Origin: Microcyclospora pomicola
Lineage: Eukaryota; Ascomycota; Dothideomycetes; Capnodiales
Reading direction: 5' to 3'
Length of the DNA stretch: 64,000 nucleotides
Assembly (NCBI GenBank): GCA_002786065.1
Contig: NHNY01000011.1
Span: 186,001-250,000 of the forward strand
Position 1 is the stretch's first letter; the number at the start of each line of letters is the position of its first letter. The position numbers were made by a program, and so were the translations under genes. Under the pieces are notes generated by a model that worked only from the letters and a program-made list of their open reading frames with translations, was not told the origin of the DNA and searched no databases. Shown here one piece after another: positions 23,646-35,273 of the stretch.

Positions 23646-24347
23646 GGAGGAGGGAGAGAGGAGATGAAGAATAGTGGATCGTAACAATACGTAGCCTGCA
23701 GCACCTGATATCATGTCTTTCACTTATGGACTGACTGTCAGAGAACATTGAACTGCTGTCGTCTTCCTGTTTTCAGGGCGCAAGTACCTTTGACAAGCCT
23801 TCTACGAGGCTGGACACCTTGCGCGGAATCCTGCTGCCACTCGGTCAAGTTGTCACCTATGCAGCTCACCATGTGCGAGTCCTGGGTCAAATCAGTCGAT
23901 ACGTTCGTGGTCTCAATCTGCCAGTAGAGTATCTTGATCGGTCAGAGATACTGTAACAAGATATTCCTTGGAAGATATGGCGCATATCTAGCACTCTCAA
24001 TCGACCCCTTCTGGGAACGCTTCAGGCTCTACATTTTCCACTCTGGTGCGCTTAACAATGGATATTGCGAATTTTTTTAAGCGTACTTATGTTCGTATGA
24101 GATGAAGAAAGATGCCATTGACTGCGTGTAGGAGTAGTAGGTAGATGTAGCGCATACATACAGCACTCCAGATCGATGCCGTCATAACCAGCACGGTCCC
24201 AATCGCGGCCCTTGCATTGGCATTGAGATCAATCCTGACCAATGACTGATCGCATTCTTACATGTATCATCTTGAAAGCAATGTTACTTGCGACACAGAC
24301 TCCCATCGAACACATAGCATGAGGACTTTGACAAGTACGGAAATCCG
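23646..24347. other. Spacer between GST and photolyase genes
   Basis: No gene is visible. It holds the GST 3' end and the photolyase promoter. Confidence 0.45.
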
Positions 24348-26362
24348 ATGCCGAAAACAAGAGTTCTGTATTGGTTTCGGTGCCTTATCCCCTGATTCCC
24401 AACCCAAACCATCAACTCATCACTGACACTTACTCCAGAACCGATCTACGCCTCCACGACAATCCGGCGCTGATTGCGGCGTTAGACTTGAAGCCAGATG
24501 CATTCTTCCCGATCTGGTGCTGGGATAGTCACTACGTCTACCATGCACGAGTTGGCACCAATCGCTGGCAGTTCCTGTTGGACTGCCAAGAGGACGTCTC
24601 GCAGTCGTTGACGAAGCTCAACAGTAAGCAGAGATTATGGGTCCTGCGTGAGCCGGCCGTTACACTGCTGCCGAAGCTGTTCAAGGCGTGGCAGATCTCT
24701 CATCTGGTGTTCGAAAAGGACACTGATGCATATGGCCGGGAGCGTGATGTCGAGGTCCAACGATTAGCCAAGGAGGCAGGCGTTGAGGTCATCACGCGGA
24801 GTGGTCGCACGCTGTGGGATTCAGATGAGGTTGTGAAGCACAACGGGGGGAAGCCAACGATGAGCATCACGCAGCTGCAGCATGCTGGCGAGAAGATTGG
24901 CGAGATTGAGAAGCCATTGGATGCGCCGACATCGATTCCAGATCCGGGCGAGACAGAATTGGAAGGCGTGAAGCAGACGAAGCCAAAAACCCAGCCAGAT
25001 ATCAATGCGAAGTATCGAGATGACGAAGAAGCATCATTCGACTCCGGGATTGCTGGGCCGAATGGTGATTTTGCGGTTCCCACACTAGAGGAGCTAGGCA
25101 TGAAACCTGCGACGACTCAACATCGAGGTGGCGAGACTGTCGTCCTGAAAATGCTAGAAAACATTCTTGCCGACGAGGACTACACCGGCACGTTCGAAAA
25201 GCCCAAGACATCGCCTGCTGCTTTTGAACCTCAATCGACGTTTCTCACGTCCCCTTATCTGCATTTTGGTGCCTTGAGTTGTCGCTATTTCTACCATCGA
25301 GTGGAAGAGATCGTCCAAAGGAGGGAGAAAGAGAAGAAGGCTGTATCTCAGCCACCGACAAGCTTGACTGGGCAGTTGCTGTTTCGAGACATGTACTTCG
25401 CTGCTCAAGCATCACTAGGGTGGAGTTTCGGGCAGACTTACAACAACTCCCACTGCCGTTTCATCCCTTGGCATCTGCCTAGCAAAGTCAACACGGAGAA
25501 CAAGCTGATCACGGGCGAGTACGAGGTCGACGATCCGGAGAAAGAGTCTTGGTTCCAGCGCTGGTCGTATGGTAAGACAGGCTTTCCCTGGATCGACGCA
25601 TTGATGCGCCAACTGCGCCAGGAAGGCTGGATCCATCATCTGGGTCGACACTCAGTCGCCTGCTTCCTGACTCGTGGCGGCTGCTATATCAGCTGGGAGC
25701 GCGGTGCTGAGGTGTTCGAGGAGCTCTTGATCGATCACGAAGCCGCGTGTAACATCGGCAACTGGCAATGGCTATCCTGCTCCGCCTTCTTTGCGCAGTT
25801 CTACCGCTGCTACTCGCCCGTTGCTTTCGGCAAGAAGTGGGATGACAACGGCGATTTCATCCGCAAGTATGTCCCAGAACTGAAGGACCTGCCGAAGAAG
25901 TATATTTACGAGCCGCACAAGGCACCGATTGTGGATCAGAAGAAAGCAGGCGTGCTGATCAAGGGCGACGGGTCGGAGGCAGAAGCAGATGGATATACGC
26001 TCTACCCCAAGCCGATGTTCGATTTCAACGAACGTCGTGAGATTTGCATACAGGGTATGAAGAATGCGTATCATGTCGGTCTGTACGGGAACCATCCCAA
26101 GGTCATGGATGGGTCGTGGAAGGAGCTCTTCGAGGACAATGCGGAGGGTCCAACGAAGGGGCAAACGGGAGGACCAGGTGGTCTTGACTCCTGGGAAGAC
26201 GCTGATGGCACCGAGGAAGTCCATCACGATGGCAATGGGGATGACGCACCGTCTACGCCAAAGAAGGGTGATGCGACGCCGAAGGCTGGGCATAAGCGAG
26301 AGCGGAGTTCACAAGGCACACTGGACGGGCATTTCGGGAAGAAAGCGGCGAAGAAAGGATAG
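24348..26362 (+). CDS. phl1: (6-4) photolyase / animal-type cryptochrome (PHL1-like)
   Basis: Exons 24348..24379 and 24439..26362 give 651 residues. The 32-nt first exon supplies MPKTRVLYWFR, which joins TDLRLHDNPAL across a 59-nt intron and restores the typical family start. The photolyase alpha/beta domain is at about 4-150 and the FAD-binding helical domain at about 270-520, with GKTGFPWIDALMRQL, WIHHLGRHSVACFLTRG and NIGNWQWLSCSAFF. H411 and H415 in HHLGRH correspond to the two histidines that (6-4) photolyases need for repair. The Cercospora zeae-maydis PHL1 protein is of this type and influences light response and UV repair. A linker at about 190-240 and the basic Gly/Lys tail (KRERSSQG...KKAAKKG) look disordered; the tail may be a nuclear signal. 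It meets DRG1 tail to tail. Confidence 0.93.
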
Positions 26363-26658
26363 AAGTGGTGATGGTTTCGCGGACGTGATGATTTGGAATC
26401 GTTGGGAAGGGAGCACTGGCAAGTCCACGGCGTATGTGCAGAACTGCAATTTTGGGAACATAAATCTAATGTTACGACCATGCGTCTCAGCTTGAAACAG
26501 ACCACATAGTCTACCTGCTGTTCGCCTACGTCCAGTCCTAGCACGCATCTGCAGTGTTCCGAAGAGTGAGATGCGTCCCCCGAGAAATGATGCTGCAAAG
26601 TCTTCCTGATCAGAAAAAGCGTGATGTTCGTTGTATTCGTCTACATCGCTTAACATGT

Positions 26659-27956
26659 CTACTTCTTGATAATCGTGATAATATCCTCGTCTTCCAGCTC
26701 ATGTGACAAGCCCACCCTTTGCGGCTGATGCTTCACACTCCGTCCATACACGATGGCGATCTTGAACTGTTCCACAATCGTCTTATGGATGGCATTACAG
26801 AAATCCTCGACCGTCCGGTTGGTCTTCTTCAGCACCACCGGAGCGGAGTAATCCGGCATCCGTCCTTTAGGCTTCGTGTAGACGCGCTTCAGCTCCAGCT
26901 TCTCCCACATCTGCTCCATCAGCTCGTCGACGTTCCAGCCGTGCTCAGAGGAGATCGGACATGCGTTGGGGATGCGATACAGCAGATCCAGCTCTTCGAT
27001 GGAGATGGCGTCGATCTTGTTGAGCGCGTAGATGACCGGGATGTATGCTCTGCTCTTCGCTTCGATGACGTCGATCAGGTCGTCGATGGTGGCGTCGCAT
27101 CGGATCGCGATGTCACAGTTGGCCATGCGGTACTCGTTCATCACTGCTTTGATCTCGTCCTTGTCGATGTGCGTTAGAGGGACGGTCGACGTTATGCTGA
27201 TTCCGCCCTTGTCCTTCTTGGTGAGCTTGATGTTGGGCGGGTTCTTGTTGATCCGGATCCCGAATCCCTCCAATTCGTTCTCGATGATTCGTTTGTCTGT
27301 AAGTGGCTTGTTGACGTCCAACACGATGAAGATCAGATGGCACGTCTTGGAGACAGCGATGACCTGCCGACCACGACCTTTTCCGTCCTTGGCTCCTTGG
27401 ATGATACCGGGCAGATCGAGCATTTGAATTTTCGCACCATTGTAAACCACTTGACCGGGTACGGTCGTAAGAGTGGTGAACTCGTATGCAGCCGCCTCGG
27501 AATGTTGGCCAGTAAGTCTTGACATGAGTGTGGATTTGCCAACGGATGGAAAACCGATAAATCCCACGGACGCAACACCAGTACGAGCAACATCGAACCC
27601 CACACCACCTCCACCTCCGCCTCCTTGGGGTGTCAAAAGTTCTCTTTTGAGCTTGGCAAGTTTTGCTTTCAGTTGTCCCAAATGAAAACTCGTCGCCTGC
27701 ACCCGGAAATGTTAGAATCATGTCAGACCAAAGACGATAAATGTTTCTTGCCTTGTTCTTTTGCGTCTCTGTTCAAGAAGTCAGTACGGAATCATTAATT
27801 ACTCGAGGAGCGAGGGCAGTATGGAGCGTAGACGTGTATTTAAAGTCACAGATAGTGCCTTGCCACGAAGTTTTGCCACACCTCACTTCCCGAACGAAAA
27901 TACTTACTGGACATTTCATCCTCGATCGCCTTGATCTTATCGACGGTGGTGGCCAT
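26659..27956 (-). CDS. RBG1: Developmentally regulated GTP-binding protein DRG1 (Rbg1)
   Basis: Exons 27956..27908, 27768..27752 and 27696..26659 give 367 residues (yeast Rbg1 has 369). The protein reads [29 protein letters not shown], as in DRG1 of all eukaryotes. G motifs are GFPSVGKS (P-loop), DLPG and NKID; a C-terminal TGS domain ends in [19 protein letters not shown]1 acts on ribosomes with its partner DFRP1/Tma46 to relieve stalled translation. Exon 2 is only 17 nt. The second intron (27697..27751, 55 nt) begins GCAAGA and ends GCAG, so it is a GC-AG intron; no GT site nearby keeps the conserved KNKATS frame. The first intron is 139 nt with a normal gtaagt. Confidence 0.95.
27697..27751 (-). 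other. Non-canonical GC-AG intron in DRG1
   Basis: On the minus strand it begins GCAAGAAAC and ends GGTGCAG, with a TCTAAC branch-like site inside. The flanking codons AAG and GCG give KNK|ATS, invariant in DRG1 proteins. GC-AG introns are a minor class in fungi. Confidence 0.85.
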
Positions 27957-28696
27957 GACGGGCTATCGTGTGGGTGTGAATGGACCTGATCAAAGGACGT
28001 CCGTATACTGTTCGCATCGTATCAAAGCAACGGGACTTCACTTCGTCATTTTTGCCAAGCCTGGATAAAATGCGCGAGTCACGTGAAGTCGGATTCATAG
28101 TCGTTCGCAGTTCCGATGAGAGAACACTCCCACACTGCCAGCTGTATCGAAAGCACGCTGAAGACATGTCACAAAGAGAACATTCGTGGCCACTACAAGG
28201 TCCGGAGTGTATCAGCCGAGTCTCCACCACGCTCGGCGGCGACAACCATGCCAATTTTGAGCAACATGCATGGGAGAATCTGTAATGCGTGGGTTGGAGC
28301 GACTTTCTTGTCGTCTCATCAACACTGCAACCAGGCATAGAGAAGCTTGCCAGCAAATCACAAGATCGGGCAGGCTGTTAGAGGTGCAGTATCAGGGGTT
28401 GGTATGCGCAAGTGCAGGCGGAGGTGAGCTTAGAGCTACAGAATTTGCTGAGCGGCAATAATTCTAGTCGCAAGGGCGTGTTCACATTGCCGATTTGAAA
28501 ATTGTTGTTCATCTCATGCACTTGATGCATGTCGCGGCCACACCTTTGTGGTTTTCACCAGAGCCTTAGGGAAAGGTATCGTTAATCGTTGGCATACATA
28601 TAGTAGCACATCTCCAAGAATATAAGGAACCATGGTTTATATACCAGCAATCTCAGGGAGGATTGAGTAGACCATACCACATCAAGGATCATCAGC
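27957..28696. other. Spacer between DRG1 and the DUF1772 gene
   Basis: Short frames only, none convincing. It contains the DRG1 promoter and the 3' untranslated region of the DUF1772 gene. Confidence 0.45.
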
Positions 28697-29356
28697 CTAT
28701 CCCATCCTGTCCGCACCGCTCGCAATCTTCACACCACTCTCGACAACCTGTGTCTTACCAATTGCGGCCCAGGTTGCTAACACTGCAGCCACGGCACTGA
28801 GCGCGGTACGTCCTAGGTTGATCGTCGCCCAACGGTCTGCAAGCACATGCACAGTCTCCTCTTGCTTCACACCAGCCTCTGCAGCGGAATCTGTCATCGC
28901 GGTCGAGGCCAGCAAATGGGCCTTCTGTTCGAGCTTCTGGGTGATGGGCTCCAGTGCCAGCAGCGAGTATGGGACGGTAGCGAGGAGGACCGTGGTCGCG
29001 GCGGAGTAGAGGATGGTGGAGAGAGAAGACCGTGGGGAGCGATATGCCAGGAAGCCGAAGATGGAGGAAGAGACGACGACCACACCGGGTGCGAGCAGCT
29101 TGTTGCGTGAGAAGTTGGCCCGCCACTGCTTGGCCAGAAGAGGAGCAGGAGCTAGGAGGAATGCGGGAGTCGCGAAAGAGTCCGTGAAGGTTTTACCTGG
29201 ACCTTGTCAGCTCACACGTGTTCTGCGAGTTGTTGTGAAGGACCAATCCCTACCGGCCAAGAAAGCAGTGCTAGTCAACCCTATAACTTGGGCAATGCGC
29301 AGCGGGGTGCTGAGTTGCTCGGTGTAAAACAAGCCGTGGTTAGTAATTGTTGACAT
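28697..29356 (-). CDS. DUF1772 integral membrane protein (anthrone-oxygenase-like)
   Basis: Exons 29356..29254 and 29196..28697 give 200 residues joined across a 57-nt intron (gtaggg...gtccag). Four hydrophobic segments are visible: about 19-36 (LRIAQVIGLTSTAFLAG), 65-85 (VVVVSSSIFGFLAYR), 90-110 (ILYSAATTVLLATVPYSLLAL) and 165-180 (ALSAVAAVLATWAAIG). The polar loop TITQKLEQKA/EETVHVLADRWATINLGRT matches the DUF1772 family pattern, in which an N-x-x-R motif follows the third helix. Some relatives (HypC, TpcL) oxidise anthrones to anthraquinones, but many have no known role. There is no polyketide cluster around it, so I do not assign an anthrone oxygenase function. Confidence 0.85.
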
Positions 29357-30403
29357 TGTGACTGTTTGTGAGATATCACTTCAGTCTTCTGATCTCTGCC
29401 GATTTGAAAGGAAAGTGAAGCTGTAGACAGAAGGGTGTTTGATCTATTGGATATGTCGAAACCTTGGACAGCTCTCATTGTCACATGCAAAAGAGGGCAG
29501 TGGGCCAGTGACGCAGGCAGGTCAGCATCGCTAAATATAGGAGGTCCCTGCTCTATACTGATATGCTCTGACGGTGATATTTGATCTCACCCCATGCTGT
29601 ATGCATCGCTATTTCATTAATCGAACGTACGACCAAGGATTCGGCGTGAACAATGGGCCTTCAGCACAGTGCCCCGGCGATATCTCGTCCTAAGGGTCCT
29701 GACTGATGAGTGATGAACCCCGCGCTTAACATTCTGGGGTACTTCTGGATGGGGTTTCGAGCGTTTCACTCGATGTCGGGCAAAGGAGCTCCATGCGCTC
29801 GGAATGAGGTCTAATGTCGATGCGATGGTCAGGTTGCTTGGTGATCCGCTGCACGATGCAACTGAGTTCAATGAACGAATACCTCATACATAATGCTAGT
29901 GCAGATCGTTCGTGATCGTGCAGGATAGAGGCTGGCCTAGCACTTAGGACCATTGCTCCGTTGTGGTAGACTTTGTAAAGTCAAGAGCGGTAAGCCATGT
30001 GTTGGTCAGTCGATACACGTATCAGGCAGTCCTAGCACCACCGAACATTATATATGTGTTCTCGAAACTGTATGTCCATTTGCTGCAGACTAAGAGTGGT
30101 GTCTCCACATCACATGGAGCAGCGTGGAAGAGGGCATGGTGGGGTTCTTGGCATCGTTCTCCGCGCTTCTTAACAACACAACATGCAAACATCACAACAC
30201 CCTGCATCAACATCTACTGTGCCCCTCGCATGACTTTTAGTCGGCCGATATTTGTTACTTCTCACCTGTACGATCTGCCGAGCTCATCTCCAACACCATA
30301 AGGGCCCTGCCTTGCTCCAAACAGCCAGATTCACCCCCAGGCTGTGTATTGGTCAATCTGCGTTTGGCTTGCCACATTCCTGGCTTTCGATTGAACCGCA
30401 AAC
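29357..30403. other. Spacer between divergent DUF1772 and EB1 genes
   Basis: No supported gene in about 1 kb. Both promoters must lie here. Confidence 0.45.
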
Positions 30404-31337
30404 ATGGGGGAGTCAAGGTTTGCAGATTCTCCGTGGACCATCTGCAAAACACTAATGATCGGATCAGACAAGAGCTATTGGCATGGGCGAACGGCCTTCT
30501 GCAGCTAAACATGACCAAGGTCGAACAATGCGGTACAGGGTAAGACGCTATTATAACCTAGCACTTCGCCATCGGTCGTACCCTTTCCACCATCGCTGAC
30601 ACGATGTGAAACAGCGCTGCGCTCTGCCAGATCTACGACAGCATCTACCTCGATGTTCCCATGGCACGTGTCAAGTTCAATGCGACCGCCGAATATGCAT
30701 ACCTCGAGAACTTCAAGATCCTGTCCAACACGTTTCGTAAGCACAACATCGACCGCCCACTTCACACCGAGCAACTGGTGAAATGTAAGATGCAAGACAA
30801 CCTCGAGTTCTTGCAGTGGACCAAGCGCTATTGGGATCAATACTACCCGGGCGGTGACTACGATGCGGTCGCTAGGCGGAAAGGTGCAGGAACGCCGGCG
30901 GCTCCGCTCACTGGTGGTGGCGGTGCTGGAGGACGGGTCAGCGCTGCAAGACGACCTGCGGCATCCACAGGTGCTGCGCCACGAGCAAGTAGTCGGCAGA
31001 TGGGAGGAGGAGGTGGACCCGCGAGCGCCGCGCTACAGGCCAAGAATACCGAGCTGGTCGAGACGGTCATGGGCTTGGAGCGCGAGCGGGACTTCTACTT
31101 CAGCAAGCTACGAGACATCGAGTTGTTGATTCAACAAGCGATGGAAGAGGACCCGTCGCTGGAGGAGGACGAGGGTGGACTCTTGAAACAGATCCAGACC
31201 ATTCTGTACTCCACGGAGGTAAGCACTGGCCAGATGGATATCACTGAGGGCCCATATTGACATACTGCTCATAGGAGGGATTTGAGATACCCACCGAAGG
31301 TGGCGAGGAAGCTGTCGCAGAAGAAGAGACTTTCTAA
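30404..31337 (+). CDS. BIM1: Microtubule plus-end-tracking protein EB1 (Bim1/Mal3)
   Basis: Four exons, 30404..30417, 30468..30539, 30615..31218 and 31275..31337, give 250 residues. The calponin-homology domain (about 1-110) reads MGESRQELLAWANGLL, then LCQIYDSIYLDVPMARVKF, YAYLENFKILSNTF and LEFLQWTKRYWDQYYPG. It binds the growing microtubule end. A Gly/Ala/Pro-rich basic linker follows (about 112-160). The coiled-coil EB1 domain (about 165-225) has ELVETVMGLERERDFYFSKLRDIELLIQ and ends in ILYSTEEGFEIPTE. The tail is acidic (EEAVAEEETF) but lacks the metazoan EEY end. The last intron (56 nt) is needed: reading through it would replace the conserved EEGFEIP. The first exon has only 14 coding bases. 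Confidence 0.96.
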
Positions 31338-31649
31338 ACACGCGATGATACCAATGGAAGTTTGCAGCAGCGTTATAGCATTGCCGTCCTGTGACGGAGA
31401 ACGAAAACGAAAGAAACGCTCAGACGCATTTTGAGGGGACATGAATTGCTATGACGAGATACCATAGGGCGGCAAGTCAGAAGGTTTCAGGTGTTCCAGC
31501 TGAGCACTCAAGCGGCACAATACCTCTTGCAGAGGAGCACCGATTATGCTTACAATGATCATGCTTACGAAGAATGCACTTCACTGAAAATCATGGCTTC
31601 GGGAGTATCAAGGCTGCCAGCCATGAAAGTACTGCTGTTGGACTTGACG
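31338..31649. other. Tail-to-tail spacer of EB1 and IST3
   Basis: Contains the two 3' untranslated regions; nothing else seen. Confidence 0.5.
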
Positions 31650-32624
31650 CTATCGTCTTCTATAAGGTGATCTGCTACGTGAGCGACTGGTTTCTCGCCG
31701 CGTTGTATCTTCCTGTTCCTTCGTGGTGTCCTCCTTTCTTCTCCGCCTTCGATGTCGACCCTCACTATCGTCTGATTCAGCCGAGTCGGGATAGTCCGGC
31801 CTAGACTTGCGATGTGGCCGACTCTCCTTGTGACTTGCTGTTCGCGATGTACGATGGCGATCGACACCATCACTGTCGTGGCTCTCATAGTCTCGGCGTG
31901 ATCTATGCCTCTCTTTTCCATCTTGCTCATCCTCAGCTTCGACCTCCCTATCCCTCCTCGATCTGTGTCGGTGTGCTCTGTCCTCCCTGTGCCCTCTCTC
32001 CTCTCTCCTCGATGACCGACGCCGATGCTTCTTCTCCCTGCTGTCGGACTTGCTGTCCAGGCTCAGCAACGCCATCCTGACCTCCTCTTTCTTTTCCTTG
32101 ACCAGATACGCCTTCATCGGATCGTCCTCGTCATGCTCGCGCAACAACTTCGCGAGCTCCACCTCCTGCCTCAACATCGGTCTCCTCTGCTCCTCTCCCC
32201 CGCTAGCACTCTCATCCCCGTTCCCGTCGCCTCCCTCCTCCTCCCCATCTTCCTCCAAACCCACCCCCTCTACCTCCCCCTCCTTCCGCTCATACCGCGC
32301 ATGATCCACACTCAACGTCCGTCCCAGCACCACCGCGCCGCTCAGATTATCCACCGCCAGATCACAGCTGCGCTGGTCCTCATACTTCAGGAAACAGAAC
32401 CCGCGGCTCTTGCCCGTCTCCTTGTCCCGCACCAGGTTGATGTGCACCGGGTTGCCGTACTGCGAGAAGATGGCCAGCACGTCGCCCTCCGACAGCTCGA
32501 ACGCGATCCCGCCGATGTAGATGTATGCGGTGTCGCGGTAGTCGGTGTGCCAGGAGGCCGAGGGCGCGGTGACGGCGGCGAGTTCGGTCGCGTTGAGCTT
32601 CTCGATCTGTCGGATGGACTGCAT
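31650..32624 (-). CDS. IST3: U2 snRNP / RES-complex RRM protein IST3 (Snu17, Cwf29, RBMX2)
   Basis: 324 residues. After MQSIRQIEKLNATEL comes SWHTDYRDTAYIYIGG, the Ist3 hallmark. A single RNA-recognition motif (about 28-110) follows, with RNP2 YIYIGGI and RNP1 SRGFCFLKYED, ending in VDNLSGAVVLGRTLSVDHARY, which contacts Bud13 and Pml1 in the RES complex. The complex binds the U2 snRNP and aids splicing and pre-mRNA retention. Residues 115-324 are an acidic patch followed by an RS/RD/RH-rich tail, longer than in yeast. The frame stays open 27 bases upstream without ATG. Relatives often start MNSIRQI with a splice after the second codon, and the bases before 32624 end in cccag, so a tiny upstream exon cannot be excluded. 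Confidence 0.9.
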   Translation of the reverse strand: MQSIRQIEKLNATELAAVTAPSASWHTDYRDTAYIYIGGIAFELSEGDVLAIFSQYGNPVHINLVRDKETGKSRGFCFLKYEDQRSCDLAVDNLSGAVVLGRTLSVDHARYERKEGEVEGVGLEEDGEEEGGDGNGDESASGGEEQRRPMLRQEVELAKLLREHDEDDPMKAYLVKEKKEEVRMALLSLDSKSDSREKKHRRRSSRREERGHREDRAHRHRSRRDREVEAEDEQDGKERHRSRRDYESHDSDGVDRHRTSRTASHKESRPHRKSRPDYPDSAESDDSEGRHRRRRRKEDTTKEQEDTTRRETSRSRSRSPYRRR

Positions 32625-32951
32625 CTGGGGAGGCGAGAAGGAGGCTTGCAAGCTTACGCCTGCAGATCAGAGAGTGGTGGGACTTTTGGTGGTAGCGCGC
32701 TTTTGACATGTGAAAGATCGCTAGAGCATAGGCAGAATTTACAATGCTGGGGTGCAGCGCGGGCGGTGTGGGGCGGTGCGGCTGACATCATGGCCATGTG
32801 GTGGGGAGACAGTAACTAACTACCTTTATGTACTACAGATAGAAAGGTCAATGGCATCTTGCCGCAATGTCTGTAGTCTCATCACATACGATGCACTGAT
32901 AAGGAGCTCATAGCACGTACATTGCCGATAGTCTACGCCTTGTTGGCGCTC

Positions 32952-33676
32952 TCATACGACAGCGTCCGTGAACTGTTGCGGACTCGGCTTCGTCTCCGCG
33001 AAACTCGGCCGCTGCTCCAAAGTCTCCCAATACTGCTTCAAATGGGGATACTTCGACGGCCAGTCGAGGTCGGGTCGCCGACAGACCATGAAGCCCAGGA
33101 CGCTCACCACCGCCAGATCCGCGATCGTCAGCTGCCCTGCCACCAGGAACTCGCTCTGGCGGTGCTCTGCCCAGTCTCCCAGCGCTCGAAGTCCACCGTC
33201 CACCTTACGCATTTGTCTAGTCGAGTTGCCAGACGTCGTCAGCTCGGTATTGTAACGAACAGGTAATGATCGTAGATGGCAAGATGTACTTACCTCTCCA
33301 GCCAAGGCGAACTGACCTTGCCCTCACCTCGCTGCCTTTCAAAGAAAGCGAGCACCAACGCATCGCACACCCCATCAGCGACGACCTCGATCTGCTTCGC
33401 CAGCAATCGCTCGCCAGGATTTCCCGGATACAGCGTGACAGTGTCCGGGTGCTTGGCTTCCAACCACTCCAGGATGAAGTGCGATTCGTAGACAGCATTG
33501 CCCCCGCTCGTCGGGATCAGGACCGGAAGCTTCTCGAGAGGATTGTACTGGGGCGTCTGCGTCGTGGAGTCCCAGGGCACTTCGGTTTGTAATGTGAATG
33601 GGATGCCCTTCTCCGCCAGTGCGACGCGGACTTTGCGCGCATATGGAGAGGGGGTGGCGCTGATGAGGATGTACAT
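32952..33676 (-). CDS. Glutathione S-transferase (bacterial YibF/GstA-like class)
   Basis: Exons 33676..33294 and 33216..32952 give 215 residues, joined PWLER|QMRKVDGG across a 77-nt intron. The thioredoxin-like domain starts MYILISATPSPYARKVRVALAEKGI, where the serine of SPYARK is the likely catalytic position. It carries EKLPVLI and YESHFILEWLEAK (the glutathione gamma-glutamyl contact, normally E-S). The helical domain contains FLVAGQLTIADLAVVSVLGF. It would act in cytosolic detoxification. The subclass resembles bacterial-type GSTs common in fungi more than the sigma/mu-like enzyme at 22833. The tail to tail neighbour on the left is none; IST3 is transcribed the same way about 330 bases downstream. 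Confidence 0.9.
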
Positions 33677-34129
33677 CTTCCGAAGCTTGAGAGGTCAGGA
33701 TAGATGGAGGACGATTGGTAAGTGAAGTGCAAGTGAGTGGAATAGGGTGTTGTCCAGGGCACTGTAGAAGGGATTCGTAGATACAAGTAGAACCATGAGG
33801 TTGTCTAATTCCACTACAATGTTTGTAGCTCGAGGAACGCTGGAGTTGATGTCATAACACTGGAGATCTCGTGCTAGGCACGTATATGTAGCGGTTCGCA
33901 GGTAGAGTACCTGAACATGTAATAACCCGTACCTCACAGTGTGGTTGCAGCTCAGTTCGATCCTGTCCGAAGAAAGTCGAATACAGATGTCCGATTCGAG
34001 TAAATCTCACACCATTGCTTTTGACCATTCAAGAGATGCTACAGCTACAGCACCCATGTGATGCCCGGGCTCTATCCCACGTACCGCTCAATGCACCGCC
34101 AACTCCACGCTCGAACGAACGATGAATGC
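33677..34129. other. Spacer between GST and DUF1295 genes
   Basis: No gene seen. It includes the GST promoter and the DUF1295 3' untranslated region. Confidence 0.45.
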
Positions 34130-35273
34130 TCACTTCTGCTTCTTACTCGCATGCTCTTCAGCGACTTTCGGACCAAGCGTCTCCATCTCCTTCTCAGACC
34201 AGCCCTTGCCGAACAGTTTCGGCACAAATTTCCCAACACGTTGTTGGTAAATCTTGTATTCCGGATACTTACTGGCAGTGATCCCTTCCGTCAATGGCGT
34301 GCTTCCAAAGAACACTCCCAGGTACGCCACCATGCCCCAGCCCGTCCAATTGTATAGAGTCTCGCTGCTATACAGACCCCATGTGTACAACACCACCCAG
34401 ATCAGCTGCTCGGCGGCAAAGTTGGGGTGGCGAGAGTATTGCCACAGTCCGGAGGTGATGAAGCCACGGTCGAGCTGAGCACGGGTGTATGATGTGTTGG
34501 CGGGCATTTTGGCGGTTTTCAGGTAATTGTGCTTAGTTGTCTGGTAGGACCACATCTGGCCGTCGGCGAAGTACTCGACGACGACTAGTGCCATCAAGAA
34601 GCGGGCGATCAACGTGTCTGGGAGAGTCATTGTAGAATGTAATCGGGAAGCGAGAACGATGACATAGGTGGGTGTGGTGACTGCCCAGAGAAGAACCTAT
34701 TGCCAGACATCTCGTTAGATCATGGTGGTTTCGAGAAGTACGGATTTCATAACCCCGGAGCAGTCTACTCACACTCTGGATACTCGAGATGAAGACAATG
34801 TTGAGCAAGAAGAATGCCACCGGGCCAATCCTCTTCTTGATCAACTCCCATCTGTAATCCTCGCTTCCGATGTTGTAGCCACCTTTTCGCCAATAGTTGA
34901 AGGTCAAACGGATCGACCATACAACACTGAAAGCCATAACGTTATCCACTCGCTGGGTTGGTAAGCCATTCAGTCTCGCCCAGATGGCGTAGTGGATGTT
35001 GTACACCGTCGGTAGGATACTCCATACCCGATCGACCTGGCTGTAGTTCCTATTGATCTCAGAGACGATCAAGAAGACCGGAAAGAGCGCAAGGGAAAAC
35101 GCGAGGCTTGAGACTGCAGGATTGGTACTCGTGTACAGGTCGCGAAGTGCTGCTGGGTCCGTGATGGATGCGGCGATTTGTGAAGGCAGCGTGTAAAGTT
35201 GTGGGATGTATGGAGAGACGGTCTTGGACCAGTCGGCACAGTCTGCGAAGGATGTAATGATTGGAAGGGACAT
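34130..35273 (-). CDS. DUF1295 multi-pass membrane protein (steroid 5-alpha-reductase-like fold)
   Basis: Exons 35273..34773 and 34696..34130 give 355 residues. Several hydrophobic helices are visible (for example SLAFSLALFPVFLIV, VMAFSVVWSIRLTFNYW, VAFFLLNIVFISSIQ, VLLWAVTTPTYVIVLA, FLMALVVVEYFADGQMW). The C-terminal core has GLWQYSRHPNFAAEQLIW and KYPEYKIYQQRVGKFVP, the signature of DUF1295 and related NADPH-dependent membrane reductases and methyltransferases. It probably sits in the endoplasmic reticulum and acts on a lipid; the substrate is unknown. The 76-nt intron joins SSIQS|VLLWAV in phase 0. The start is uncertain: I use the ATG at 35273 (MSLPIITSFADC); further ATGs lie upstream in frame. 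A lysine-rich end (HASKKQK) may be an ER-retrieval signal. Confidence 0.87.
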
